A DNA stretch of 36,232 nt from assembly GCA_037892765.1 (NCBI GenBank), contig JBBKBW010000025.1. One strand, written 5' to 3'. The translations under genes were made by a program, and so were the position numbers. Positions 15,495 to 24,092 of this stretch are shown in pieces; the stretch's first letter is position 1; each line of letters begins with the position of its first letter. The notes under the pieces were generated by a model. That model was not told the DNA's origin. It did no database searches and saw nothing but the letters and a program-made list of their open reading frames with translations. The stretch is from Clostridium_AQ sp900552125 (GTDB lineage: Bacteria > Bacillota_I > Bacilli_A > Erysipelotrichales > Erysipelotrichaceae).

Positions 15495-16223
15495 ATGGAA
15501 ACACCTTTACAAAGAATGGAACTTCTTATAGGAGAAGAAAACCTAAAAAAATTAAAAGAAAGTACCGTAATGATTGTTGGTGTAGGCGGTGTAGGCTCTT
15601 ATGCTGCAGAAGCACTTGCAAGAAGTGGAGTTGGAAAATTAGTTTTAGTAGATGGAGATACAGTAGCACCATCAAACTTAAATCGTCAAATTCATGCAGT
15701 ATTTGCGACAATCGGTAAGTCAAAAACAGAAGTGATGAAAGAACGTATCGAGAGTTATCGTGATGATTGTACGGTTATACGTAAAGATATGTTCTACAAT
15801 GAAGAGGCAAATGATCAATTATTTGATGTAGAAGTAGATTTTGTAATCGATGCGATTGATACAATGAGCAGTAAACTTGCATTAATTAAATATTGTAAGG
15901 AACATAATATTCCATTTATCAGTAGCATGGGGATGGCAAATCGTTTAGATCCTACAAAGGTTGAATGTTGTGATTTAATGAAAACCAGCTATGATCCTGT
16001 GGCAAAAATAATGCGCAATCTAGTCAGAAAACACCATATTAAAGGAAAAATTCCTGTTGTGTTCTCTAAAGAACAGCCAAGCGTGCAAACAAAAGTAATC
16101 AACGAAAATGGAGTCACAAGAAAACAAAAGATGCCACCGGCAAGTTCACCTTTTGTACCTTCTGCTGCAGGTTTAGCTGCCGCATCCTATGCGATGAATA
16201 TTCTGTTACAGAAAGGAAAATAA
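15495..16223 (+). CDS. tcdA: tRNA threonylcarbamoyladenosine dehydratase (TcdA/CsdL, ThiF superfamily)
   Basis: A 242-aa E1-like ATP-dependent enzyme of the family that cyclises t6A to ct6A at position 37 of ANN-decoding tRNAs. The nucleotide-binding site is seen in MIVGVGGVGSYAAEALARSG (about 26-45) and VDGDTVAPSNLNRQIHA (about 53-69). The mid-domain has VDFVIDAIDTMSSKLALI, and a tail PPASSPFVPSAAGL is typical of the family. Short spacing on both sides (1 nt) places it firmly in the mutSL-miaA operon. The ThiF/MoeB alternative is disfavoured by the missing zinc CxxC pairs and the TcdA-like C-terminus. Confidence 0.9.
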   Translation: METPLQRMELLIGEENLKKLKESTVMIVGVGGVGSYAAEALARSGVGKLVLVDGDTVAPSNLNRQIHAVFATIGKSKTEVMKERIESYRDDCTVIRKDMFYNEEANDQLFDVEVDFVIDAIDTMSSKLALIKYCKEHNIPFISSMGMANRLDPTKVECCDLMKTSYDPVAKIMRNLVRKHHIKGKIPVVFSKEQPSVQTKVINENGVTRKQKMPPASSPFVPSAAGLAAASYAMNILLQKGK

Positions 16224-16224
16224 T

Positions 16225-17007
16225 ATGAATAATGAAACATTGGAAGTAATTCATAATAGAACATCACTTAGAGTATATGATCCTAAACCATTAACACAAG
16301 AGGAAGAAGATGTCATCATTCAAAGTGCTATGCAGGCACCAACAGCTGGGAATCAGATGTTATATTCTATGATCATTATTCGAGATCAGGAGAAGAAGAA
16401 AAAACTAAGTAAATTATGTGATTATCAAATGTTTATTCAATCTGCACCATTTGTAGTAGTATTTGTGGCAGATCATCATCGCTGGTTTGATTATTATCGA
16501 ATGAATGGTGTGAAACGATATGCAGAAAAACATGGCATGAAATTTCAATCACCATCTGTAGGAGATTTAATGTTGGCAATTGAAGATGCTATGTGTGCTG
16601 CACAAAACAGCGTAATAGCGGCAGAGTCTTTAGGTATAGGTTCTTGTTATATTGGAGATATCTTAGAGAATTATGAAACTATAAAAGAACTATTGGAATT
16701 ACCAGAAGAAACATTTCCTATAGCTATGTTGTGCTATGGACATTATAGAGAAGAACATCAAAAAGTATTTAGAAAACGTTTTGATAGAAAATACATTGTA
16801 TTTGAAGACAGCTACAAACAACTAAGCAATATGGATTATGAGCACATGTTTGAAGAACGAGCAGAAAGAGAATTTTTATCTCAAAATAAGTTTGCGGCTA
16901 AAAATTATGCACAGCAGTTCTATGCTAGAAAAACTGGAGCATCCTTCAGTAAGGAAATGAATAGAAGTGTAAAAGAAGCTTTAAAAGAATGGATGAAAGA
17001 AGAATAG
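16225..17007 (+). CDS. nitroreductase family protein (NfsA/FRP-like)
   Basis: A 260-aa FMN-dependent oxidoreductase. The N-terminal block HNRTSLRVYDPKPL (about 9-22) is the family's RRSxRxF-type FMN phosphate contact. MQAPTAGNQMLYSMIII follows at about 36-52, and a central glycine-rich AAESLGIGSCYIGD lies at about 132-145. The C-terminal arm (about 190-260) resembles NfsA/FRP-type NAD(P)H-FMN oxidoreductases. The start is 1 nt after the tcdA stop, so it is the last gene of the mutS operon; the terminator overlaps its 3' end. The physiological substrate is unknown. Confidence 0.88.
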   Translation: MNNETLEVIHNRTSLRVYDPKPLTQEEEDVIIQSAMQAPTAGNQMLYSMIIIRDQEKKKKLSKLCDYQMFIQSAPFVVVFVADHHRWFDYYRMNGVKRYAEKHGMKFQSPSVGDLMLAIEDAMCAAQNSVIAAESLGIGSCYIGDILENYETIKELLELPEETFPIAMLCYGHYREEHQKVFRKRFDRKYIVFEDSYKQLSNMDYEHMFEERAEREFLSQNKFAAKNYAQQFYARKTGASFSKEMNRSVKEALKEWMKEE

Positions 17008-17024
17008 TAGATCCATTCTTTTTT
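16987..17024 (+). terminator. terminator of the mutS-nitroreductase operon
   Basis: GAATGGAT (16987-16994), within the last codons, pairs with ATCCATTC (17011-17018), followed by TTTTTT. Confidence 0.75.
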
Positions 17025-17031
17025 GTGTTTG

Positions 17032-17088
17032 TCGATAAAAATATGTATATATGCATTTTTTTATCGATAATTTTATGCATAATTGCAT
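17032..17088. repeat. two AT-rich inverted repeats upstream of the DUF4143 ATPase gene
   Basis: TCGATAAAAA (17032-17041) pairs with TTTTTATCGA (17058-17067). Adjacent to it, ATGCA-TAAT-TGCAT (17075-17088) is a perfect palindrome. The second overlaps the region where a -35 (TTGCAT, 17083-17088) would lie, making it a candidate operator for the gene at 17144. Confidence 0.45.
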
Positions 17089-17104
17089 ATTTTTGTAGAA
17101 GAAG

Positions 17105-17113
17105 TGATATAAT
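17105..17113 (+). promoter_or_regulatory. extended -10 promoter for the DUF4143 ATPase operon
   Basis: TGATATAAT, 31 bp upstream of the ATG; a TTGCAT 19 bp upstream may act as a weak -35. Confidence 0.55.
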
Positions 17114-17143
17114 AAAGAAAAAGATAATTAGGAGGAAGATATA

Positions 17144-18463
17144 ATGGATAGAACCATACTGGATAATTTAAAAAAATGGAGAGATAAAAAAAATAAAAAA
17201 CCTCTTATTATTAAAGGTGCAAGACAAGTAGGAAAAACTTATATTATAAGAGAATTTGCTAAGGAATGTTATAGCGATATTGTAGAGATAAATTTTGAAA
17301 GAGATTTAGACTTTATAAATGTTTTTAAAACATCTCATAATCCTAAAGATTTATTAGAATATTTTCAAATTACTTTTATGGATAAAAATTTTGATTCTAA
17401 TACTTTAATTTTTATGGATGAAATACAAGCATGTTCAGATGCTCTTACTTCATTAAAATTTTTGGCAGAAGATTTCCCATGCGATATCATTTGTTCAGGA
17501 AGTGCTTTAGGTGTAGCAATTGCGAATACTACATCATATCCAGTAAGATATGTAGAAACATGGGAAATGTATCCAATGAGCTTTATAGAATTTCTTCGCG
17601 CTTACGGAATAAACGAAGCAATCATAGACAAAATTAGAGAAGCAGTTATTAACTTAACGCCAATTTCAGAAATTTTGCATGAAAAGATGAATGATTTATT
17701 TAAAACATATATGTTAATAGGGGGAATGCCTGAAGTAGTTAAAACATATTTAGAGACAAAATCTTTATATGAAGCATTAAATATACAGCGGGCTATTGTA
17801 GATGATTATATTAAAGATATGGTCAAATATGCTAATAATACAGATGCAATGAAAATTAGAGAATGTTTTTCTTCGATACCTTTACAGTTAGCAAAAGAAA
17901 ATCAGAAATTTCAATATAGTGTGGTAAAAAAAGGTTATAATGCAAGGTATTATAATAATAGTTTACGTTGGCTAGAAGATAGTGATTTAATAATAAAAGT
18001 TCATCGTATATCAAATATTCAATATCCTTTAAAAGGACAGGTTGAATTATCGGTATTTAAAGTGTTTATGGCAGATGTTGGATTATTTATTTCTCAACTG
18101 GAAGATGGAGATATAAGAAAAATAGTAGCAGGAGAGATGGGTATATATAAAGGTGCAATATATGAAAATATTGTAGCGCAAATTTTAAAAAGTCACCATA
18201 AATCTAGTTACTACTTTGAACCAAGTCAAACTTCAGAAATTGATTTTATCATTGAATATAGAGGAGAAATTTCTCCAATAGAAGTAAAAGCAGGGAGAAA
18301 TACAGCATCTATTTCATTTAAAAACTTTATTCATAAATATGAACCTAAATATGCATTTCGTTTTTCTCAGAAAAACATAGGAAAAGATGATGCGAATAAT
18401 GTTTGTTATTTTCCTTTATATGCTATTGATTTTGTATTAGAGAATGAAGGGAGAATTATATGA
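17144..18463 (+). CDS. AAA_14/DUF4143 P-loop ATPase with a PD-(D/E)XK-like C-terminus
   Basis: A 439-aa cytosolic protein. The N-terminal AAA_14 domain shows Walker A IIKGARQVGKTYI (about 21-33), Walker B LIFMDEIQA (about 87-95) and sensor-like DIICSGSALGVA. The DUF4143 region lies at about 200-360. The C-terminus has SEIDFIIEY...SPIEVKAG, the D...ExK pattern of restriction-like nucleases. The family is common, often multi-copy and mobile in gut bacteria, and its function is not established. GGAGGAAG precedes ATG. It overlaps the ribokinase-like gene by 4 nt (ATGA), so they are co-translated, an unusual pairing. Confidence 0.88.
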   Translation: MDRTILDNLKKWRDKKNKKPLIIKGARQVGKTYIIREFAKECYSDIVEINFERDLDFINVFKTSHNPKDLLEYFQITFMDKNFDSNTLIFMDEIQACSDALTSLKFLAEDFPCDIICSGSALGVAIANTTSYPVRYVETWEMYPMSFIEFLRAYGINEAIIDKIREAVINLTPISEILHEKMNDLFKTYMLIGGMPEVVKTYLETKSLYEALNIQRAIVDDYIKDMVKYANNTDAMKIRECFSSIPLQLAKENQKFQYSVVKKGYNARYYNNSLRWLEDSDLIIKVHRISNIQYPLKGQVELSVFKVFMADVGLFISQLEDGDIRKIVAGEMGIYKGAIYENIVAQILKSHHKSSYYFEPSQTSEIDFIIEYRGEISPIEVKAGRNTASISFKNFIHKYEPKYAFRFSQKNIGKDDANNVCYFPLYAIDFVLENEGRII

Positions 18464-19353
18464 AAAATACGAGAGTATTAAATTTTGGATCTATTAATAT
18501 TGATTATGTATATAAGGTAGATCACTTTGTACAAAAAGGAGAAACAATTTCTTCTTCTAATTTGAGTATTTTTAGTGGAGGAAAAGGTTTAAATCAATCC
18601 ATTGCGTTAAGTAGAGCAGGTGCTGATGTTTATCACGCAGGAATAGTTGGCATTGATGGTACATTTCTTATTGAACAGTTAAAGGAAGCGAAAGTAAATA
18701 CTGACTATATTTATATCTCAGATAGTATAAGAACAGGAAATGCGATTATTCAAAATGATAAGAAAGGTGATAATTGCATTCTCTTATATGGTGGCGCAAA
18801 CAAGTCTATTACTTCAGAAATGATTAACAAGACTTTAAGTTACTTTAAAAAAGATGATTGGTTAGTTCTACAAAATGAAATCAATGAAATACCTTATATT
18901 GTGGAAAAAGCACATGAGATAGGAATGAAAATTGTACTAAATCCTTCTCCTATGAATGACGCAATATTTGATATTAATTTAAATTATGTTGACTGTTTTA
19001 TTATGAATGAAATAGAAGCTCAGCAATTGATTCAAGAAAAAGATAATCATCAATTAGAAAGAAAATTAATTGAGAAATATCCAAATGCTGAAATTATTGT
19101 GACTTATGGTGAAAAAGGTTCTTTATATATAAATAAAAACAAAAGGATAGAACAGGATGCTTATAGAGTAGATGTTGTCGATACGACTGCGGCAGGAGAT
19201 ACATTTACTGGATATTATTTAGCACAAAGAATAAAGAATCAAGATATTAAAGAAGCATTAGATACAGCATCTAAAGCTTCTGCAATAGCTGTTTCAAGAA
19301 AGGGAGCATCTCCTTCAATTCCTATTCAAGAAGAGGTAGCTAACTTTGAATAA
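18460..19353 (+). CDS. PfkB family carbohydrate kinase (ribokinase-like)
   Basis: A 297-aa sugar kinase. N-terminal signature: LNFGSINIDYVY and SGGKGLNQSIALSRAGADVY (about 39-58; ribokinases have GGKGANQA). C-terminal signature: DTTAAGDTFTGYY (about 242-254), in which the second Asp is the catalytic base; the GAGD form typical of PfkB reads AAGD here. Ribose, deoxyribose or a related sugar is the likely substrate, but no transporter (rbs) genes lie nearby. Its start overlaps the stop of the ATPase gene by 4 nt, and the terminator at 19441-19483 follows. Ribokinase (rbsK) is the best guess, not certain. Confidence 0.85.
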   Translation: MKNTRVLNFGSINIDYVYKVDHFVQKGETISSSNLSIFSGGKGLNQSIALSRAGADVYHAGIVGIDGTFLIEQLKEAKVNTDYIYISDSIRTGNAIIQNDKKGDNCILLYGGANKSITSEMINKTLSYFKKDDWLVLQNEINEIPYIVEKAHEIGMKIVLNPSPMNDAIFDINLNYVDCFIMNEIEAQQLIQEKDNHQLERKLIEKYPNAEIIVTYGEKGSLYINKNKRIEQDAYRVDVVDTTAAGDTFTGYYLAQRIKNQDIKEALDTASKASAIAVSRKGASPSIPIQEEVANFE

Positions 19354-19437
19354 ATTAAAATATGCTAATTTAATAAAAGAAAATTCAAAATAATCGGGCA
19401 CATTTTATATCATAAATATATCATTTTATAACAAGAA

Positions 19438-19483
19438 AAAAAGCATGTAAAATCGCAATAATACGCTAAATACATGCTTTTTT
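19438..19483. terminator. bidirectional terminator between converging genes
   Basis: AAGCATGTA (19441-19449) pairs with TACATGCTT (19471-19479). A-runs upstream and T-runs downstream let it stop both the plus-strand kinase transcript and the minus-strand gene at 19535. Confidence 0.8.
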
Positions 19484-19534
19484 AGACTATATCAATTTAG
19501 AATTCTAATCCCTATTTTTCATTATGATGAATAT

Positions 19535-21172
19535 TTATCTTTCTTGCCATTCAATGATTGCATCTTTGCCATGATGCGCTAGACCGATATAGATTACTTT
19601 CCCCTGCAGTCCTGCATCATATTGTTTTTCTCTGATTTGTTCTACAGCTTTTTTAGCATTTTTCTTAAGTCCATCTTTATCCATATCTTCCTTCAGGTAT
19701 TTGAACTCAAATATATAAGATGGCAGGCTATTTTTCTTCGCTTTTAGAATGATATCAGCTCTACCTTTTCCTTCTTCTTTGTTACTGATGATTTCATAGT
19801 CATTGTTCAGCCATGCACACATTCCTAAGAATAGGACATGATAACTGTTTTCATCTTTTAAATCATGATAGGATGGCAGAGTGAGTAAAATATTCTGGTA
19901 TTTATCAATGAAATCCTCTTTTCTCAAGCGCCTTAATGCATTAAACAATCCATTTAAGTCGGTTCCTGTGACATTTAAATAGAAAGCTGTCAAACTTTGG
20001 AACTCTTTTTGAACTTCCTGATTCGGAATTCTTAATACATATTCGCCTTCTCCTATAATTTCATCAAGTGTCAGATATCCTGCATTCACCAGCAATCCCC
20101 ATAGGTTTTCAGTAATATTTACCTCAAAGAAACTGGTTTCCATATAGACGGTCGTTTCTAGCTTTCCTGTCTCTATCAGTTTCTCATAGCCTCTGTCGAA
20201 AGAACTGTCTCTGTCTTCCATGGCCTTTCTTATCATCATGTTACTGCTCGTATTGACCCAGTATGGTTCTAATATCTTTCTAGATGCATAATTAATAATC
20301 GACCATGGATTATAGATTTCGAAATCTCCAAAATGATAGCCATCATACATCTGTTTGACTTCATCATTTAATTTTAAGTCGTAATACTCCAATAATCCTT
20401 TAGTTTCTTTTTCTGTAAATCCAAAATATTCAGCATATTCCTTATCTTTTACAGTACATACCACTAAATTATTTAAATCGCTGAAGATATTTTCTTTTGC
20501 GACTCTTTGAATACCAGTAAGCATGGCATATTGTAGACTACCTGATGTCTTTAAGGCATTATGTAGCATACTTGCCAGACCGCTTCTTATCTCATCATAA
20601 AAGCCATTCACATGTGCCTCGACAAATGGAGTATCATATTCATCAATGAACACCATGACTCTTTTTCCATAATACTTTTCCATACGCGACATCAGAAAAG
20701 ATAAAGCGTTGCTTACATTATTTATGTTTCCATCATTGACAGATAATAAGCTTTCCTTAATATTTTTATATTCGTCTTCTTCAAATTCAGTCATTTCTGC
20801 TTTCATTGATATAGATAGCCTATCATATTCATCACGTAGCTGATATTTTATATTTTTTACCAAATCTGCCTTATCGCCTTTCGCATTCGCAAAAGATATA
20901 AAAATTGTAGGATATTGATTGATTTCAGAAGCGTATTCCGTCTTCATGATAGCTGTATCTTGAAATAATTCTCTAGAATCTTTTGTAATATCAAAGAACT
21001 CTGTCATCATCGACATATTGATGGTCTTTCCAAATCGTCTTGGTCTTGTAATTAAGGTAACTTCATTTCCTCTTTCTAAAAAATCTGCTATCATAAGTGT
21101 TTTATCCACAGTATAATATCTCTGTTTCATCTTCTCATAGCTTTTTAAACCGACTGGAATTGGTTTCTTCAA
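19535..21172 (-). CDS. AAA-ATPase-like / PD-(D/E)XK protein (PF09820 + DUF1703 type)
   Basis: A 545-aa protein. The N-terminal AAA-ATPase-like domain has YYTVDKTLMIADFLERGNE (about 20-38), ITRPRRFGKTINMSMM (Walker A-like, about 40-55) and VMVFIDEYDTPF (Walker B, about 172-183). The C-terminal PD-(D/E)XK domain has GRADIIL followed by PSYIFEFKYLKE, giving D...ExK. The class is widespread in gut anaerobes with unknown function. The start is set at TTG 21172: AGGTGG lies 5 nt upstream and the family usually starts KKxPIG; the GTG at 21181 is itself part of the ribosome site. By eye its codons use more G and C (CTG, GCC, GTC, CTC) than surrounding genes, a sign of lateral transfer. It shares no obvious sequence with the DUF4143 ATPase. 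Confidence 0.88.
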   Translation of the reverse strand: MKKPIPVGLKSYEKMKQRYYTVDKTLMIADFLERGNEVTLITRPRRFGKTINMSMMTEFFDITKDSRELFQDTAIMKTEYASEINQYPTIFISFANAKGDKADLVKNIKYQLRDEYDRLSISMKAEMTEFEEDEYKNIKESLLSVNDGNINNVSNALSFLMSRMEKYYGKRVMVFIDEYDTPFVEAHVNGFYDEIRSGLASMLHNALKTSGSLQYAMLTGIQRVAKENIFSDLNNLVVCTVKDKEYAEYFGFTEKETKGLLEYYDLKLNDEVKQMYDGYHFGDFEIYNPWSIINYASRKILEPYWVNTSSNMMIRKAMEDRDSSFDRGYEKLIETGKLETTVYMETSFFEVNITENLWGLLVNAGYLTLDEIIGEGEYVLRIPNQEVQKEFQSLTAFYLNVTGTDLNGLFNALRRLRKEDFIDKYQNILLTLPSYHDLKDENSYHVLFLGMCAWLNNDYEIISNKEEGKGRADIILKAKKNSLPSYIFEFKYLKEDMDKDGLKKNAKKAVEQIREKQYDAGLQGKVIYIGLAHHGKDAIIEWQER

Positions 21173-21468
21173 ATTGACCACCTCATTTTCTTCTTCTATT
21201 ATACCATATGTTCTTATATTATATTTGTTTTGTAAAGCATTTTCTTTCTTTGTCCATGCAATTAGAATTATGTATGAAAGTGAAAAAAACAGAAGCAGTG
21301 ATTTCTTACAAATATCGTTGCTATGGGATATAAAACAGAAATTTCTTATATGTATTCTTTAAACCATGCTTTAAACCTATGGTACATCATACAAGATAAG
21401 TATTTGCTATTTTTAAATAAGAGGATTATCCTAAAGTTAGGAGGAAAATCCTAAATAGAAAAGAGGTA
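21173..21468. other. intergenic region with a possible coding remnant and cupin-operon control sites
   Basis: About 296 bp without a supported gene. It holds a minus-strand TATAAT upstream of the ATPase gene (around 21200). A short reading starting ATGAAAGTGAAAAAAACAG near 21271 gives a 19-aa peptide and then a stop, possibly gene debris. The half-site cluster at 21427-21455 lies before the cupin gene. Confidence 0.4.
21427..21455. promoter_or_regulatory. alternating TCCTA/TAGGA half-sites upstream of the cupin operon
   Basis: TCCTA (21429-21433) - AAGT - TAGGA (21438-21442) - GGAAAA - TCCTA (21449-21453). The first pair has the same 4-bp spacing and core as the TTTCCTA-N4-TAGGAAA operator (one mismatch in the left half, two in the right). 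A TTGCTA (21404-21409) lies 17 bp before TATCCT (21427-21432), so the site would overlap -10, as a repressor site would. Confidence 0.4.
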
Positions 21469-21474
21469 ATGATA

Positions 21475-21906
21475 ATGAAAACAATGAATAAAGAAGAATT
21501 TAATAATATGAATGTATTTGGATTAGGTAATTCTAATGATGCTTATGCTCAATATTTTATTGGACAATCATATTTAAATCCGCTAACAGATTCTAATTGT
21601 CCTGTTGCTTTGGCAAACGTTACTTTTGAACCAGGTTGTAGAAACAATTGGCATATTCACCATGCGAAAAGTGGTGGTGGACAGGTTCTAGTATGTACAG
21701 CAGGTGAAGGCTGGTATCAGGAAGAAGGAAAAGAACCAGTTAGTTTACAGCCAGGAAGTGTAATTTATATTCCAGCAGGAGTAAAACACTGGCATGGCGC
21801 TAAAAAAGATAGCTGGTTTAGTCATATTGCGTTTGAAGCACCAGGAATTGATTGTAGTAATGAATGGTGTGAACCGGTTACAGACGAAGAATATAATGCA
21901 TTATAA
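21475..21906 (+). CDS. small cupin-domain protein
   Basis: A 143-aa single-domain cupin. Motif 1 is WHIHHAKSGGGQVLVCTAGEG (split over about 53-73, with two metal-type His). Motif 2 is PGSVIYIPAGVKHWHGA (about 97-113). The usual Glu of motif 1 is replaced within SGGGQ, as in the subgroup often annotated with carboxymuconolactone decarboxylase partners. The start is set at ATG 21475, 8 nt after AGAGG; ATG 21469 is only 2 nt away. First gene of a cluster with a MATE exporter and a CMD protein, both of which follow closely. Substrate unknown; a redox or aromatic-acid detoxification role is inference from neighbours. Confidence 0.85.
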   Translation: MKTMNKEEFNNMNVFGLGNSNDAYAQYFIGQSYLNPLTDSNCPVALANVTFEPGCRNNWHIHHAKSGGGQVLVCTAGEGWYQEEGKEPVSLQPGSVIYIPAGVKHWHGAKKDSWFSHIAFEAPGIDCSNEWCEPVTDEEYNAL

Positions 21907-21936
21907 GATCAAACTTAATACATCGGAGCTTTACTA

Positions 21937-23274
21937 ATGGAAAATAGACTGTTTTCAAATCAGACATTAAAGAGAATGATTTTTCCTTTATTTATGGAAC
22001 AATTATTATTAATGTTTGTAGGTTTAGCAGATACATATGTAGTAAGTTTTGTAGGAGAAGCTGCAGTATCAGGTGTTTCATTAGTTAACTCTTTCAATAC
22101 AATTTTTATCTTTCTATTTACAGCTCTTGCTTCAGGTGGAGCTGTTGTAGTTAGCCAATATATAGGTAGAAAAAGACTACAAGAAGCAAGCGAATCAATA
22201 AGTCAATTATTGATGATATCAGTTATATTTTCATTATTAGTTTCTGTTTTAATACTTCCTTTTAGTGAACAGATTTTACAGCTTATATTTGGAAAAGTGG
22301 AACCAGCAGTAATGGATGCCTGTCTTACGTATCTTTGTATTTCAGTTTATTCTTATCCAGCTCTTGCGATATATAATGCTGGTGCTGCCTTATATCGAAG
22401 TATTGGAAAAACAGATACAACAATGATAATTTCCATTATCACAAATGTAATTAACGTTATTGGAAATTTAATAGGTGTGTTTATTTTGCATGCTGGAGTT
22501 GCAGGTGTAGCTTATCCATCTTTATTGTCTAGAGTATTCTCCGCTTTAGTTATTACGATTCTTTGTTTTAAGGAAGATGAAGGAATATGTTATAAGAAAG
22601 CCTTTATCTTTAAATGGAATACAGGTCTATTAAATAAAATACTTAAAATAGCTGTACCTAATGGATTGGAAAGTGGTATTTTTCAGTTCGTTAAGGTTGC
22701 TTTAAGCAGTGTTGTGGCATTATTTGGAACATATCAGATTGCCGCAAATGGTATTGCGCAAAGTATTTGGAGTATTGCTTCTTTGATCAGTGTCGCAATG
22801 GGACCTGTATATATTACTGTAATTGGACAATGTATAGGTTCAGAGGATGTAAAACAGGCGGAATATTACTTTAAAAAACTTACACTGATAACGATTGGTC
22901 TATCTGTGATATGGAATGCACTTATATTTGCGATTACACCATTAATTACTCAATTTTACGCAATTAGCGAAGAAACTAGACAGCTTGTGATTATGTTGGT
23001 ATTAGTTCATAACATCTTTAGTGCTTTTGCCTTTCCGTTAGCTGATCCTTTAGGAAAAGGATTACGTGCTACAGGAGATGTTATCTTTAGTACTATAATT
23101 TCACTGATTACAACACTAGGTGTACGTTTAGTATTTTCAATTTTATTTGGAATAGTATTAAACTTAGGAGTTATGGGAATTGCATATGCTATGTGTCTAG
23201 ATTGGACAATTCGAGGAATTATTTTCTGGATTCGTTTTAAATCAGGGACATGGAAGAAATTCCGTTTAATATAA
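21937..23274 (+). CDS. MATE family efflux transporter
   Basis: A 445-aa, 12-helix membrane exporter of the MATE family, normally driven by Na+ or H+ gradients. Diagnostic segments are the start SNQTLKRMIFPLFMEQLLLMFVG and GLADTYVVSFVGEAAVSG (about 25-42), repeated in the second half as FGTYQIAANGIAQSIWS (about 262-278) with MGPVYITVIGQCIGS (about 285-299). Length is typical. CGGAGC lies 9 nt before ATG. It sits 30 nt after the cupin gene and 13 nt before the CMD gene, so it is probably cotranscribed and may export a compound related to the cupin/CMD chemistry (inference). Confidence 0.93.
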   Translation: MENRLFSNQTLKRMIFPLFMEQLLLMFVGLADTYVVSFVGEAAVSGVSLVNSFNTIFIFLFTALASGGAVVVSQYIGRKRLQEASESISQLLMISVIFSLLVSVLILPFSEQILQLIFGKVEPAVMDACLTYLCISVYSYPALAIYNAGAALYRSIGKTDTTMIISIITNVINVIGNLIGVFILHAGVAGVAYPSLLSRVFSALVITILCFKEDEGICYKKAFIFKWNTGLLNKILKIAVPNGLESGIFQFVKVALSSVVALFGTYQIAANGIAQSIWSIASLISVAMGPVYITVIGQCIGSEDVKQAEYYFKKLTLITIGLSVIWNALIFAITPLITQFYAISEETRQLVIMLVLVHNIFSAFAFPLADPLGKGLRATGDVIFSTIISLITTLGVRLVFSILFGIVLNLGVMGIAYAMCLDWTIRGIIFWIRFKSGTWKKFRLI

Positions 23275-23287
23275 AAGGAGCTAATGT

Positions 23288-23974
23288 ATGAAAGGTATTA
23301 ACTTAACAGACCCAGAGTTTGCGAGTAGATTAGATTATTTTTTAAATGAAGTGAAAGAAAATGAAAATCAGAAATTAGACGAAGAGACAAGAACATTAGC
23401 AATCTTATCTGTATTAGTTGCGACTCAATCTATTGATTTATATAAAGTAAAACTGGACGAGGTACTACATGCAGGTTATTCTCCAGTAGTAGTGAAGGAA
23501 ATGGTATATCAGGCAGTTGACTATTTAGGATTAGGAAAAGTATATCCATTTATTCTTGCGACTAATGAAGTAATGAAGGAAAATGGAATTACATTACCAT
23601 TAGAAAGTCAACAAACTACCACAATTGAAAATCGTTTAGAAAAAGGTATTGCCGCTCAAGTAGAAATCTTTGGAAGTCATATGCAGGAAGCATGGAAAAA
23701 TGGAGATATCAATTACTGGCTAGCATCAAACTGTTTTGGAGATTATTATACAAGAACAGGATTAGATTTAAGACAAAGAGAATTGATTACCTTCTGCTTC
23801 TTAATGGCACAAGGTGGCTGTGAACCACAGTTAGTCGCTCATGCATCAGGAAATATCAATATGGGCAATGATGCAGTATTCTTGAAGAAAGTAGTTGCAC
23901 AGTGTCTACCATATATAGGTTATCCAAGAAGTTTAAACGCAATTAATTGTGTTGAGCAGGCAGATACTAAATAA
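23288..23974 (+). CDS. carboxymuconolactone decarboxylase (CMD) family protein, two-domain
   Basis: A 228-aa all-helical protein with two CMD-like repeats. The first, about 35-105, has RTLAILSVLVATQSIDLY and HAGYSPVVVKEMVYQAVDYLG. The second, about 140-215, has LRQRELITFCFLMAQGGCEPQLVAHASG. The AhpD-type CxxC redox pair is absent: only single Cys residues stand near that position. A peroxidase-coupled disulfide role is therefore not supported. AAAGGAG precedes ATG at good spacing. In many Bacillota such proteins occur beside a small cupin, as here. Confidence 0.87.
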   Translation: MKGINLTDPEFASRLDYFLNEVKENENQKLDEETRTLAILSVLVATQSIDLYKVKLDEVLHAGYSPVVVKEMVYQAVDYLGLGKVYPFILATNEVMKENGITLPLESQQTTTIENRLEKGIAAQVEIFGSHMQEAWKNGDINYWLASNCFGDYYTRTGLDLRQRELITFCFLMAQGGCEPQLVAHASGNINMGNDAVFLKKVVAQCLPYIGYPRSLNAINCVEQADTK

Positions 23975-24056
23975 TGATATTATCATAAAATGATGAAAAT
24001 AATCTTTCTTAGAATAAATTAACCACAAAAATAGATAAATTTATATTGCATAGTTG

Positions 24057-24062
24057 TATAAT
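24057..24062 (+). promoter_or_regulatory. -10 element for the FMN reductase gene
   Basis: TATAAT, 30 bp upstream of the chosen start and in a gene-free gap after the CMD gene. No clear -35 was found. Confidence 0.45.
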
Positions 24063-24092
24063 ATAGTATAAGGAAGAAAGTGAGGAATCATG

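Noticed and set aside
21174..21362. 62-aa plus-strand ORF upstream of the cupin gene
   Set aside because: Its start lies within the 5' end and ribosome site of the opposite-strand ATPase gene; there is no ribosome site and composition looks random. At most it may cover gene debris.
21427..21455. A MerR-type operator before the cupin gene
   Set aside because: The expected 19-20 bp spacer dyad of CCTAAAGT-type MerR operators is not present; only short alternating half-sites are seen.
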